In this document: one piece after another, positions 19,601-26,738 of the stretch
Layout of the letters: every line of letters begins with the position of its first letter
How positions within the stretch are numbered: position 1 is the stretch's first letter
Assembly (NCBI RefSeq): GCF_900120175.1
Contig: NZ_FQLF01000001.1
Span: 62,001 to 126,000 of the forward strand
Source of the DNA: Oceanicoccus sp. KOV_DT_Chl
GTDB taxonomy: Bacteria; Pseudomonadota; Gammaproteobacteria; Pseudomonadales; Dasaniaceae
Reading direction: 5' to 3'
DNA: 64,000 nt
Position numbers and translations under genes: made by a program
The notes under the pieces: generated by a model
The model's database searches: none
What the model saw: the letters and a program-made list of their open reading frames with translations, nothing else
Told to the model about the DNA's origin: nothing

Positions 19601-20605
19601 GTGGTGGATGCTAACGGCAAGCAGCTGGGACAGGGGCGCGACCTGGAAAAGTTACTGGCTAATTTTCAAGGGCAGGTGGTTGAGACGTTGCAGGAGCAAA
19701 CCCAGCAGCGTTTTCATACCGATAATATTAAACAATGGGACTTTGGCGATTTACCGAATCAATATCAGTTTAAGCAAGCGGGGGTAACGGTGATCAGTTA
19801 TCCGGCACTGGTTGATTGCAAAGACAGTGTCGCTATCGAGTTAAAAGATTACCCTGAACAGGCGCAGCACGAAAGTGAGAGAGGTTTGGTGCGGCTATTT
19901 ATGTTGCAGTTGCCGCAGCAATTGAAATATTTGCGCAAGGATTTACTGCGTGGGAATACCTTGAATTTGCAATTTGTCGGCATTGGGCAGCAACGCGAAG
20001 AATGGTTGGATGATTTGTTGAGAGCAGTATTTCATCGGGTGTTTATTGCGGATCAAACGTTACCACGAAATGATCAGGAATTTCAGCAACGGCTCAATCA
20101 AGGAAAGTCGAAATTAGTCGAAGAGGCGACAGCGGCTGCTGCCTTGTTAACAGATATTGTCGATCGCTATAACGGCATACGTCAGCAATTAAAAAAATCC
20201 AATGAATTAGCCTGGGCATTTGCAGTTGCCGATATTCAGCAGCAACTAGCTATGCTATTTGCCAAAGGCTTTGTCGCCGATACCCCCTGGCACTGGCTAC
20301 AACAGTATCCGCGTTATTTAACAGCGATCAGCCAGCGCCTGGAAAAATTGCGGGGACATTTTGCCAGAGATAAGCAGTTGCTGCTGGGATTGACGGCGTT
20401 CAGTGAGCCACTTTATAAAGAGTGGCAGAATAATCATCAAGCAGCCATGCGCAGTGAATTATTACTACAGTTTCGCTGGAACCTCGAAGAGTATCGGGTG
20501 TCACTATTTGCCCAGCAGTTGGGTACCTTACACCCGGTTTCTGAAAAGCGATTAAAAGAGCAGTGGAAGCTGGTGAAGCAATCGCTATTGGATATTCGCA
20601 GTTAG
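16658..20605 (+). CDS. hrpA: ATP-dependent RNA helicase HrpA
   Basis: A 1315-residue DEAH-box helicase, the full size for bacterial HrpA, which acts in mRNA processing and in rescuing stalled or collided ribosomes. Motifs: GETGSGKTTQLP (Walker A, about residue 95), TQPRRLAARTVA, DEAHERSLN, TSATID, NVAETSLTVPGI and QRKGRCGRV. Helicase-associated, OB-fold and C-terminal DUF3418 regions follow. The start is GTG at 16658, chosen because MDQSLHSLRDQI matches the usual N-terminus. Confidence 0.95.
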   Translation: MDQSLHSLRDQIKHCMLFDRHPLQRKLHALAKRLADKQASEQQLQDLQTRLAQSIALVEQRRDKLPTIEFPPLPIADKRDEIAAAIAAHQVVVIAGETGSGKTTQLPKICLELGRGVSGFIGHTQPRRLAARTVAQRIADELKTPLGEGVGYQVRFTDHVSDTTHIKLMTDGILLAEIQRDRYLNRYDTIIIDEAHERSLNIDFLLGYLKQLLSKRPDLKLIITSATIDLERFSTHFDDAPIIEVSGRTYPVDTWYRPMDELAEDASLTHSIQLAIEELMQHESTAGQNRQGDVLVFLSGEADIREVALHLRKLQKETRAWQHCEVLPLYARLSNAEQNKVFQTEQRRGRRIVLATNVAETSLTVPGIRYVVDPGYARISRYSYRTKVQRLPIEPISQASANQRKGRCGRVAEGICVRLYDEDDFNLRPEFTDPEIKRTNLAAVILQMLGMRIGEVEQFPFVDPPDRRMIGDGFKLLEELGAVDKKRGLSAVGKILTRFQVDPRLARMMIAANQHNCLQEILIIVSALSIQDPRERPADKQQASDEKHRRFWHKDSDFLTLVNLWQYYEEQRQELTQNQLRKLCKKEFLSFMRMREWRDIHHQLRLVCKELQYKQNKEPASFEAVHRALLAGLLSHIANLDENREYLGARNRRLKIFPASAIFKKSPKWIMAAEITETSQVYARCCAMIDPDWLLGINDKLLKRHYSEPHWEQKNGRVMAFENTSLYGLTIRDRHRVHYGPIDSGLSREILIRGALVEGRVSKTSNTIKAPFFIHNQKLVKDVEALEAKSRRRDILVDDQQLFQFYEERLGQDLITLKHFESWRKGIEREQPKLLFIDRQRLMRHDAGDVNEQQFPSRLPVGDLVFALSYHFEPGHRADGVTVTIPIGLLNRVPRHRFEWLVPGMLRDKCIALVKLLPKQLRKQVVPVPEFVDKCLAQIKADDVPLLEVLTRQLKQLAAVVIPMESWQPELLDDFYRMNYRVVDANGKQLGQGRDLEKLLANFQGQVVETLQEQTQQRFHTDNIKQWDFGDLPNQYQFKQAGVTVISYPALVDCKDSVAIELKDYPEQAQHESERGLVRLFMLQLPQQLKYLRKDLLRGNTLNLQFVGIGQQREEWLDDLLRAVFHRVFIADQTLPRNDQEFQQRLNQGKSKLVEEATAAAALLTDIVDRYNGIRQQLKKSNELAWAFAVADIQQQLAMLFAKGFVADTPWHWLQQYPRYLTAISQRLEKLRGHFARDKQLLLGLTAFSEPLYKEWQNNHQAAMRSELLLQFRWNLEEYRVSLFAQQLGTLHPVSEKRLKEQWKLVKQSLLDIRS

Positions 20606-20650
20606 AATGTTGTGCTCGTTAATCATACAAAGCCTGCTAAAATAAACCTT

Positions 20651-21565
20651 ATGTCGAACCCCGAACCCTTACAATACGAACACATTACCGTTTCGCTGCC
20701 GTCAGCGGATCAGGCCAGTATTACCCGTTTTTTTCGCGATAAGAAAACCCTGGGGGCGCCGGTGTTTATGTTGCACTCTACCCTGCAAGACGGCACTACT
20801 TTTTTTAGTGATGATGGTAATGGTCTGGCCTGTTATTTAGCACGTCAAGGGTATGATGTGTTCGTTGCGGATTTACGCGGCAAGGGACGCAGTTGGCCGC
20901 TGGTCGGTGCGACTTCAGACTATGGTTATCACCACGCAATTACCGAAGATATTCCGGCGTTAATTGAAAAAGTTGTCAGCAAGCGCGGAAAAACCCCGCA
21001 AATATGGATTGGTCATGGCTGGGGCAGTGTGTTGATGTGCAGTTTTTACGCCCGCTATGGTGATCGTCATGCGCCGGTTGCACGGATGGCGCATTTTGCC
21101 GCCAGAAGACAGTTGACGAACAGTAACTCTAGTAAAAGACTACTAATGAATTTTATGTGGCGCAAGTTAGGCCGGCTCTTGCTAGCACTAAATGGCTACT
21201 TACCCGCGCGGTTTTTACGTATGGGGGTCACTAATGAATCCCGTGCTAATTATCAAGAATATCTACAATGGTCTGATAGCGCGGACTGGCTTGATGCCAG
21301 TGATGGTTTTAGTTACGGCGAAGCCATCAAGCAACAACAGCTCCCCCCCAGCTTTTATTTTGCCGCCAAGGGTGACCGCGCTTATGGTGACCCCAACGAT
21401 GTGCGCCAATTTATTCAGGAATTAGGGCCGCATGACGGTCGTTTTATGGTGCTCAGCCGGGCGGGTGGCAATTTACGTGACTACAACCATTTGGATATGC
21501 TGCGCCATAAGGACTGTGAGCAAGATCATTTTCCGCTGCTGCTCGACTGGTTGCAGCAAGCCTGA
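20651..21565 (+). CDS. alpha/beta hydrolase fold protein lacking the nucleophilic serine
   Basis: A 304-residue alpha/beta hydrolase-fold protein: FMLHSTLQDG (oxyanion strand), VFVADLRGKGRS, and then the nucleophile elbow reads IGHGWGS at residues 120-126, with Gly123 (codon GGC, 21017-21019) where Ser is expected. The later acidic (AKGDRAYGDPND) and His (DYNHLDML) positions are kept. The protein may be non-catalytic, or the codon may carry an error, since GGC is one transition from AGC. The ATG at 20651 is preferred over the upstream GTG at 20612. It lies 45 bases after hrpA. Confidence 0.8.
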   Translation: MSNPEPLQYEHITVSLPSADQASITRFFRDKKTLGAPVFMLHSTLQDGTTFFSDDGNGLACYLARQGYDVFVADLRGKGRSWPLVGATSDYGYHHAITEDIPALIEKVVSKRGKTPQIWIGHGWGSVLMCSFYARYGDRHAPVARMAHFAARRQLTNSNSSKRLLMNFMWRKLGRLLLALNGYLPARFLRMGVTNESRANYQEYLQWSDSADWLDASDGFSYGEAIKQQQLPPSFYFAAKGDRAYGDPNDVRQFIQELGPHDGRFMVLSRAGGNLRDYNHLDMLRHKDCEQDHFPLLLDWLQQA

Positions 21566-21785
21566 CGTAGAAAATTGGTACGTTTTCCCTGTTTATAACG
21601 CTTTGGTGAACTACTGGTGAATAGACCGGTCATAGCAAGCACAACATTTGTGCTGTTTCGCTTGGAATTCAGTCGATGTTGGCTAAACTGAAGCGGTAAA
21701 GGCTAGATCGCCTCAGGTAACATGGTTGTACAGTAGTGAATTTTACTAATTTTCTATATTTTTTAGGGCAACGGGAGAACGAAAC

Positions 21786-22139
21786 ATGTCAAAGTCTAAC
21801 AAAACTCAATTAGCAGCAGCGCTAGGAGCTGCTTTTCTGGCAACAGCCGTTGCTCCAATCGCATCGGCGGAAGTTAATCCATTCGCCGCGACGCAGCTGA
21901 ATTCAGGCTACGATCTCGCTAACTACGGCGCCCATGAGGGCAAATGCGGTGAAGGCAAGTGTGGTGGCGACAAGGCTAAAAAAGAAGGCAAGTGTGGTGA
22001 AGGCAAATGCGGCGGCGATAAGGCGGATAAAGAAGGCAAATGCGGCGGCGATAAAGCGGATAAAGAAGGTAAATGTGGCGAAGGTAAGTGTGGTGGTGAT
22101 AAAGCCGGTAAAGAGGGCTCTTGTGGTGGTACTCACTAA
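21786..22139 (+). CDS. hvfA: HvfA-like copper-binding RiPP precursor with EGKCG repeats
   Basis: A 117-residue precursor. Residues 1-28 form a Sec signal peptide ending ASA before EVNPF. A leader/spacer of about 22 residues follows, then a repeat core with seven EGKCG pentapeptides and one final EGSCG (Cys at 54, 59, 70, 75, 86, 97, 102, 113) separated by GDKA(K/D/G)K spacers. This is the organisation of the HvfA/bufferin-type precursors modified by MNIO enzymes. In Haemophilus, HvfB-HvfC convert EGKCG cysteines to oxazolone/thioamide groups that bind Cu(I). Copper binding here is inferred by family. GGGAG at 21773-21777 is the ribosome site. A TATATT element (21755-21760) has no convincing -35. 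The DNA repeats themselves may expand or contract. Confidence 0.85.
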   Translation: MSKSNKTQLAAALGAAFLATAVAPIASAEVNPFAATQLNSGYDLANYGAHEGKCGEGKCGGDKAKKEGKCGEGKCGGDKADKEGKCGGDKADKEGKCGEGKCGGDKAGKEGSCGGTH

Positions 22140-22240
22140 TATTGCTACTTGAATAATGGGCGTGCAGCGGTGACATTACTGGTCATCATCCGGCTTAGTG
22201 TGGCCGCTCACGTTTTCCTTTCGCAGTTTCTGCGATAAGC

Positions 22241-22258
22241 CCATGAACTAACTCATGG
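22241..22258 (+). promoter_or_regulatory. hairpin overlapping the hvfB ribosome-binding site
   Basis: CCATGA (22241-22246), 6-base loop, TCATGG (22253-22258). The right arm runs into the GGAAG Shine-Dalgarno sequence just before the hvfB ATG at 22266. Partial masking could keep enzyme expression below that of the precursor. This is inference. Confidence 0.4.
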
Positions 22259-22265
22259 AAGCTTT

Positions 22266-23144
22266 ATGACTCAATATTCTTCAGACTTACCTGTAATGAC
22301 GGCAGGCCTTGGCTTGCGGCGCTCACTCATGGATTCATTGATTGATTTGCCGGCAGGTAGTTTGGATTTTATGGAAGTTGCGCCGGAAAACTGGATCAAC
22401 CTCGGCGGCCGCTTACAGAAAAAATTTCGTCAATTCTCAGAACAATATCCCATCTATTTACACGGTTTGTCATTGAACATTGGTGGTATCGCGCCTTTGG
22501 ATCAGGATTTATTGTTATCAATCAAAGCGTTTATGGCAGAGCACGGCTGCCCTATCTATACCGAGCATCTTACCTATTGCGGTGATGATGGACACCTTTA
22601 CGACTTGATGCCAATACCCTTCACCGAAGAGGCGGTTAAGCATGTGGTAGCGAGGGTCAAACAGGTACAGGATGTGTTAGGCCAGCGTATTGCCTTAGAG
22701 AACGCCTCTTACTATTGTGCGCCTGACCAACAAATGTCCGAAAGTGAATTTATCAATGCCGTTATCACGGAAGCAGATTGTGACCTGTTATTAGATGTGA
22801 ATAATATTTACGTTAATAGTATTAACCATCGCTATGACGCCTATCAATTTCTAGAATCCTTACCTTTGCAGCGGGCGCGTTATATTCATATCGCTGGTCA
22901 CTATGATGAAGCCGAGGACTTGCGGGTGGATACCCATGGTGCCGACGTTATTGATCCGGTATGGGCAATTCTGGCGTCAGCCTACCAGCACTGCGGCCCA
23001 TTGCCGACGTTGCTGGAACGGGATTTTAATTTTCCGCCGATGGTCGATTTGCTGGCGGAAGTCGAAATGATTCGCGGGTTGCAGCTGCAGGCGGCTGGTG
23101 TGTTGTCTGAAAGTCAGCAGTCAGTAGCCAAGGTCGGTGCCTGA
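22266..23144 (+). CDS. hvfB: MNIO family (DUF692) multinuclear iron oxygenase, HvfB-like
   Basis: A 292-residue TIM-barrel protein of the DUF692/MNIO family, the modifying enzyme for methanobactin (MbnB) and HvfA/bufferin precursors. It uses two or three irons and oxygen to convert Cys to oxazolone/thioamide or related heterocycles. Candidate metal ligands are in family positions: EVAPENW (38, 41), LHGLSLNIGG (His66), TEHLTYC (Glu100, His101), LEN (Glu145), LLDVNNIYVN (Asp177, Asn179), YIHIAGH (His208, His212), DTHG (Asp222, His224) and LLERDFN (Glu251). Its stop overlaps the hvfC start in a TGATG junction, so the two are translationally coupled. Confidence 0.92.
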   Translation: MTQYSSDLPVMTAGLGLRRSLMDSLIDLPAGSLDFMEVAPENWINLGGRLQKKFRQFSEQYPIYLHGLSLNIGGIAPLDQDLLLSIKAFMAEHGCPIYTEHLTYCGDDGHLYDLMPIPFTEEAVKHVVARVKQVQDVLGQRIALENASYYCAPDQQMSESEFINAVITEADCDLLLDVNNIYVNSINHRYDAYQFLESLPLQRARYIHIAGHYDEAEDLRVDTHGADVIDPVWAILASAYQHCGPLPTLLERDFNFPPMVDLLAEVEMIRGLQLQAAGVLSESQQSVAKVGA

Positions 23145-23902
23145 TGCCAGCCAGTCAGCTTGAGCAGGTTCAACGTCAACTGGCGTCTCATATTCGCAAC
23201 CCGGAACAGGTGGCTGGTCCCGATGGGTTAGAGCAGCGACGATTAAAAATCTACCGGGAGCTGTTCTATAAAAACATTGAAAATTTTATTAGTAATGGCT
23301 TTCCTGTGCTGCGCAGCTTATACGCAGATGAGCAATGGCATGTATTGGTGAGGGGGTTTATGGTGAGCCATCATTGCCACAGCCCTTATTTTTTGGAGAT
23401 TAGCCAGGAGTTCTTGCTCTATTTACAGCAGCAGTATCAGCTAAAACCCAGCGACCCGACTTATATGCTGGAGTTAGCCCACTATGAATGGGTGGAATTG
23501 GCACTGGATGTTGCCAGCGAAGATCTTGATGAGTTGGTGTATGCAGCTGATGGGGACCTCTTGGCTGGTTTGCCAATGGTATCGCCATTGGCCTGGTCGT
23601 TAGCCTATCAGTATCCGGTCCATAAAATTGGTGTTAATTTTCAACCGCAGCAAGCCGGTGAGCAAGCGACGTATCTCATTGTTTATCGGAACCGGGATGA
23701 TGGCGTGGGATTTATGGAAGCCAATTCGGTGACCGCCCGTTTACTGGAGTTATTAGCTGAGCCCGAGGCCAGGTCTGGGCGGCAAGTCCTGGAGCAAATA
23801 GCTGCTGAAATGCAGCACCCTAACCCTGATATAGTCATTGACGGTGGTCTGCAAATCCTGCAGCAACTGCATTCGTTGGATATTATTCTGGGGACGCATT
23901 AA
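23144..23902 (+). CDS. hvfC: DUF2063 putative RiPP partner protein, HvfC-like
   Basis: A 252-residue protein with the DUF2063 N-terminus: RQLASHIRNPEQVAGPDGLEQRRLKIYRELFYKNIENFISNGFPVLRSL, then HYEWVELALDVA. A second domain follows with a winged-helix-like C-terminus (NSVTARLLELLAEPEARSGRQVLEQIA). In MNIO systems this protein forms a complex with the oxygenase and recruits the precursor leader. It is directly coupled to hvfB. The DoxX-type membrane protein often found next in such operons is absent; the next gene, 141 bases on, is mlaA. Confidence 0.9.
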   Translation: MPASQLEQVQRQLASHIRNPEQVAGPDGLEQRRLKIYRELFYKNIENFISNGFPVLRSLYADEQWHVLVRGFMVSHHCHSPYFLEISQEFLLYLQQQYQLKPSDPTYMLELAHYEWVELALDVASEDLDELVYAADGDLLAGLPMVSPLAWSLAYQYPVHKIGVNFQPQQAGEQATYLIVYRNRDDGVGFMEANSVTARLLELLAEPEARSGRQVLEQIAAEMQHPNPDIVIDGGLQILQQLHSLDIILGTH

Positions 23903-24043
23903 ATTCACTGCTTGTGACGCTGGAATCTGTTGCCAGTTTCGATTAATGTGCGCAATAATTTTTGACGATAATAAAATACCGACTGTTGAATTCGTGGCCG
24001 CAATGTTTGCTGTCAAAGAGTCCGGTGTTGTACATGCTCAGGG

Positions 24044-24910
24044 ATGGGTAAGGGGAGACAATTGGGGTATTTTCGTATTCATTGCTTACGCCGTTCAGGT
24101 GTGCATCTGACAGTGTGGCTATGCCTGGGTTTTTCGGCGTTGGTGTGGTCTGCTGATGACAGTGATTTTGAGGTCAGAGACAGCTCCAATTACGCAGAGA
24201 ATAAGCCGTTCTGGGTGGCATGGAATGACTATGTGACTGAGCTAATCCGTCGAGAGTTGGAAGTACCGGATCCTTGGGAGCCCATGAACCGCAAAATATT
24301 TGCCTTCAATGAGTGGGGTGATCGCGTTTTGCTTACTCCTGCAGCTAAAACCTATCGGTGGCTTACGCCAGACTTTGTTGAGCAGGGTATCGGCAATATG
24401 TTTGCCAATCTGCTTGAGGTAACCACCATCGTTAACGATATATTACAGTTAAAGTTTGGTCAGGCTGCCGCTGATAGCGGACGTTTTGTTATTAACTCAA
24501 CCGTTGGTTTATTAGGTTTTTTTGATGTTGCGGCGCCGTTGGGTTTAGAGCGTCATGAAGAAGATTTTGGCCAAACCATGGGTTTCTGGGGGGTGGGCAC
24601 GGGGCCATATTTAATGGTTCCCATTTTTGGCCCCTATACCCTGCGCGACGGGATAGGCAGTTTTCCTGATAATTATACGGATTACTTACTTAACCTTGAG
24701 CATATCCCCTCACGTAATATGTTTTGGGTATTTCGTAATGTCCATGATCGTTCCGAACTTTTTACGGCCGAGGAGTTGATCACAGGAGACCGCTACACCT
24801 TTATTCGCGATGCGTATTTACAGCGGCGTGTCTATTTGGTGAACGATGGTGTAATAGAAGATGATTTTGGTGATGAGGATGAATGGGGTGAACAGGACTG
24901 GGCTGAATGA
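24044..24910 (+). CDS. mlaA: MlaA family outer-membrane lipid-asymmetry protein (VacJ)
   Basis: MlaA removes mislocalised phospholipids from the outer leaflet of the outer membrane and passes them to MlaC. Diagnostic segments: DPWEPMNRKIFAFNEWGDR, FVINSTVGLLGFFDVA, EEDFGQTMGFWGVGTGPYLMVPIFGPYTLRDGIG. A hydrophobic export signal (about residues 20-36) ends WSADDSD; no clear lipobox Cys is visible, unlike E. coli MlaA. The C-terminus is very acidic (EDDFGDEDEWGEQD). No other mla gene is in the window. The exact start is uncertain. Confidence 0.9.
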   Translation: MGKGRQLGYFRIHCLRRSGVHLTVWLCLGFSALVWSADDSDFEVRDSSNYAENKPFWVAWNDYVTELIRRELEVPDPWEPMNRKIFAFNEWGDRVLLTPAAKTYRWLTPDFVEQGIGNMFANLLEVTTIVNDILQLKFGQAAADSGRFVINSTVGLLGFFDVAAPLGLERHEEDFGQTMGFWGVGTGPYLMVPIFGPYTLRDGIGSFPDNYTDYLLNLEHIPSRNMFWVFRNVHDRSELFTAEELITGDRYTFIRDAYLQRRVYLVNDGVIEDDFGDEDEWGEQDWAE

Positions 24911-24949
24911 CCGCAGCCTCGACCCAATCCCAATCTGGTTAGTGGTTGA

Positions 24950-25258
24950 CTAATTTTTGATCGTTTTAATGGATAGTCCCAGAGTATAGTTGTCAGACTC
25001 TTCAGGGTCGCCATCCACTCGTGTTACTTCAACAATGGCGTTAAAAGGCATATGGGTTTCGCCTTGCTGTGCAATGATTATTTCCAGTTCATCGCCAAGG
25101 TTAAACGCTTGCTCGCATTCCGCCAGTAGCCCGGCACCACTGAGGTCCCTGCATGTGGCTTGGTATTCATTACCCGCATGCAGAATAGTCATAGCAGAAC
25201 TGACCTTCATACGAATAAAGTCGCGCTTTTCTTGATAACTTCTATCGGCCGTCGACAT
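24950..25258 (-). CDS. PilZ domain protein
   Basis: About 102 residues with the c-di-GMP-binding PilZ signature: KRDFIRMKV at the N-terminus (the RxxxR motif) and DLSGAGLLAE (the D/NxSxxG motif). The usual beta-barrel strands follow up to the C-terminal LGLSIKTIKN. It is probably a c-di-GMP effector. The start MSTADRS at 25258 is preferred over an upstream in-frame ATG at 25273, because a G-rich ribosome site precedes it. It is convergent with mlaA and divergent from the response-regulator gene. Confidence 0.85.
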   Translation of the reverse strand: MSTADRSYQEKRDFIRMKVSSAMTILHAGNEYQATCRDLSGAGLLAECEQAFNLGDELEIIIAQQGETHMPFNAIVEVTRVDGDPEESDNYTLGLSIKTIKN

Positions 25259-25477
25259 AACATCCCCCCGCAAAGCATTATTCTTTCCTTTTTATAGTAC
25301 GACAAGTTTAGCCCGTCAATCCAGAGCGCGGATAGATTCAACTTTTACCCTTTAAATGACTAGTTTCGCTCTTGCACCGGTGCAGTCATAGGAGTAGTGT
25401 TCTGCGCCACGATATTGGGTCTAAGGCGCTTGGGCCTGCTGAAATGGGGTGGAAATTGTCACCTCGCACGTTAATCA

Positions 25478-26671
25478 ATGGATAGCTTAATGGAGAGCAA
25501 TAATCAGTCCTTTTTGTTGATTGATAGCGATGATAATCATCGTGTCAATCTGCAGTCTTATTTAGCAGAGGCAGGTTTTCAGGTTTATCAAGCGAAAAAT
25601 GGCGAACAGGGTTTGGCGCTACTTGAATTGCACGAGCCTGATGTAGTGATATGCGACCTAAGCACCCCGAGTATTGATAGCGCTAGTTTGCTTAAAGTCA
25701 CTCAGGCAGCGGCGACTGATATTCAGGTGATAGTGATGTCATCGGATGGCGGTATGAATGAAGTTGTCGCAGCTTTACGTTTCGGTGCCAGCGATTATTT
25801 ACTTAAACCGGTCGATCAGGAAATGCTCGGCTATGCAGTGGGTCGTTGTCTGGCACAAGTGCAGCTACGTTTGGAAAACGCGCGTTACAGTGAAGAGTTG
25901 GAGCAGCTTAACAGGGACCTGCAACGCAATTTGAAGGTGTTGGAGCAGGATCAGTTAGCGGGTAGGGAAGTGCAATTAAAAATGCTACCCCGACCTACCC
26001 AAATTGGTGAATATCATTTTACCCACCGGATTGTGCCATCGTCCTATTTGAGCGGTGACTTTGTTGATTATTTTACTGTTGGAGATCAGCATGCCGTATT
26101 TTTTATTGCGGATGTTTCAGGGCATGGGGCGTCTTCAGCCTTTGTGACGGTATTGCTGAAAAATATGTTTGCTCGCAAACGCAGTGATTTTACGCATCGC
26201 AGTGACAATACCATTTTATCGCCACTGGGTATGTTGGATGTCGCCAATCGCAATTTGTTAAATACTGAAATAGGTAAGCATGCCACGCTCTGCGTCGGCG
26301 TGATTGATTTAAGCAGTCATACCTTGAACTACAGTGTTGCAGGGCATTTACCGCTACCGATTCTGGAACATAACGGCCAGGCGGAATATTTGCCGGGAGA
26401 AGGAATGCCTGTAGGGCTTTTTACTACGGCGCAGTACACGGAAAATACGTTATTACTACCAGAGAATTTTGTTTTGACCTTATTTACCGATGGTATATTG
26501 GAGGTCGTGCCAGCTAAGGGTGTGCTGGCGCAGGAGCAGTTTTTATTAAGCCGACTACAGTCGCGGCTTGAGAGCGTAGATAGCGTTATCGCCGCGCTGG
26601 AATTGGAGACCGTTAAATCTGCTCCGGATGATATTGCAGTGCTAATGATTAGTCGCCGTGGTATTGATTAA
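25478..26671 (+). CDS. response regulator with PP2C/SpoIIE-type Ser/Thr phosphatase domain
   Basis: A 397-residue two-domain protein. The receiver domain covers residues about 11-125, with the phosphoacceptor Asp60 (VVICDLSTPS) and the conserved Lys (YLLKPVDQ). A helical linker follows (about 130-165), then a PPM/SpoIIE phosphatase domain (about 175-395) with the metal-binding pattern GDFVDYF, FIADVSGHGASSAFVT, LFTDGILEV and DDIAVLMI. Such proteins (RssB/HsbR type) dephosphorylate STAS anti-sigma antagonists in response to a kinase. The STAS gene follows 67 bases downstream, its likely partner. No cognate sensor kinase is in the window. Confidence 0.9.
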   Translation: MDSLMESNNQSFLLIDSDDNHRVNLQSYLAEAGFQVYQAKNGEQGLALLELHEPDVVICDLSTPSIDSASLLKVTQAAATDIQVIVMSSDGGMNEVVAALRFGASDYLLKPVDQEMLGYAVGRCLAQVQLRLENARYSEELEQLNRDLQRNLKVLEQDQLAGREVQLKMLPRPTQIGEYHFTHRIVPSSYLSGDFVDYFTVGDQHAVFFIADVSGHGASSAFVTVLLKNMFARKRSDFTHRSDNTILSPLGMLDVANRNLLNTEIGKHATLCVGVIDLSSHTLNYSVAGHLPLPILEHNGQAEYLPGEGMPVGLFTTAQYTENTLLLPENFVLTLFTDGILEVVPAKGVLAQEQFLLSRLQSRLESVDSVIAALELETVKSAPDDIAVLMISRRGID

Positions 26672-26738
26672 ATTAAATAGATGAATTTAAGCTTAGTTGT
26701 AAGCTTTTTCTAAAGCAGTCGAAAAGGTAGTAAGCCAG

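Noticed and set aside
21721-21785. Copper- or ECF-sigma-dependent promoter for hvfA
   Set aside because: A TATATT element is visible but no -35 or operator could be supported by eye.
21903-22176. Antisense frames across hvfA
   Set aside because: They arise from the repeated EGKCG codons and lack ribosome sites and family likeness.
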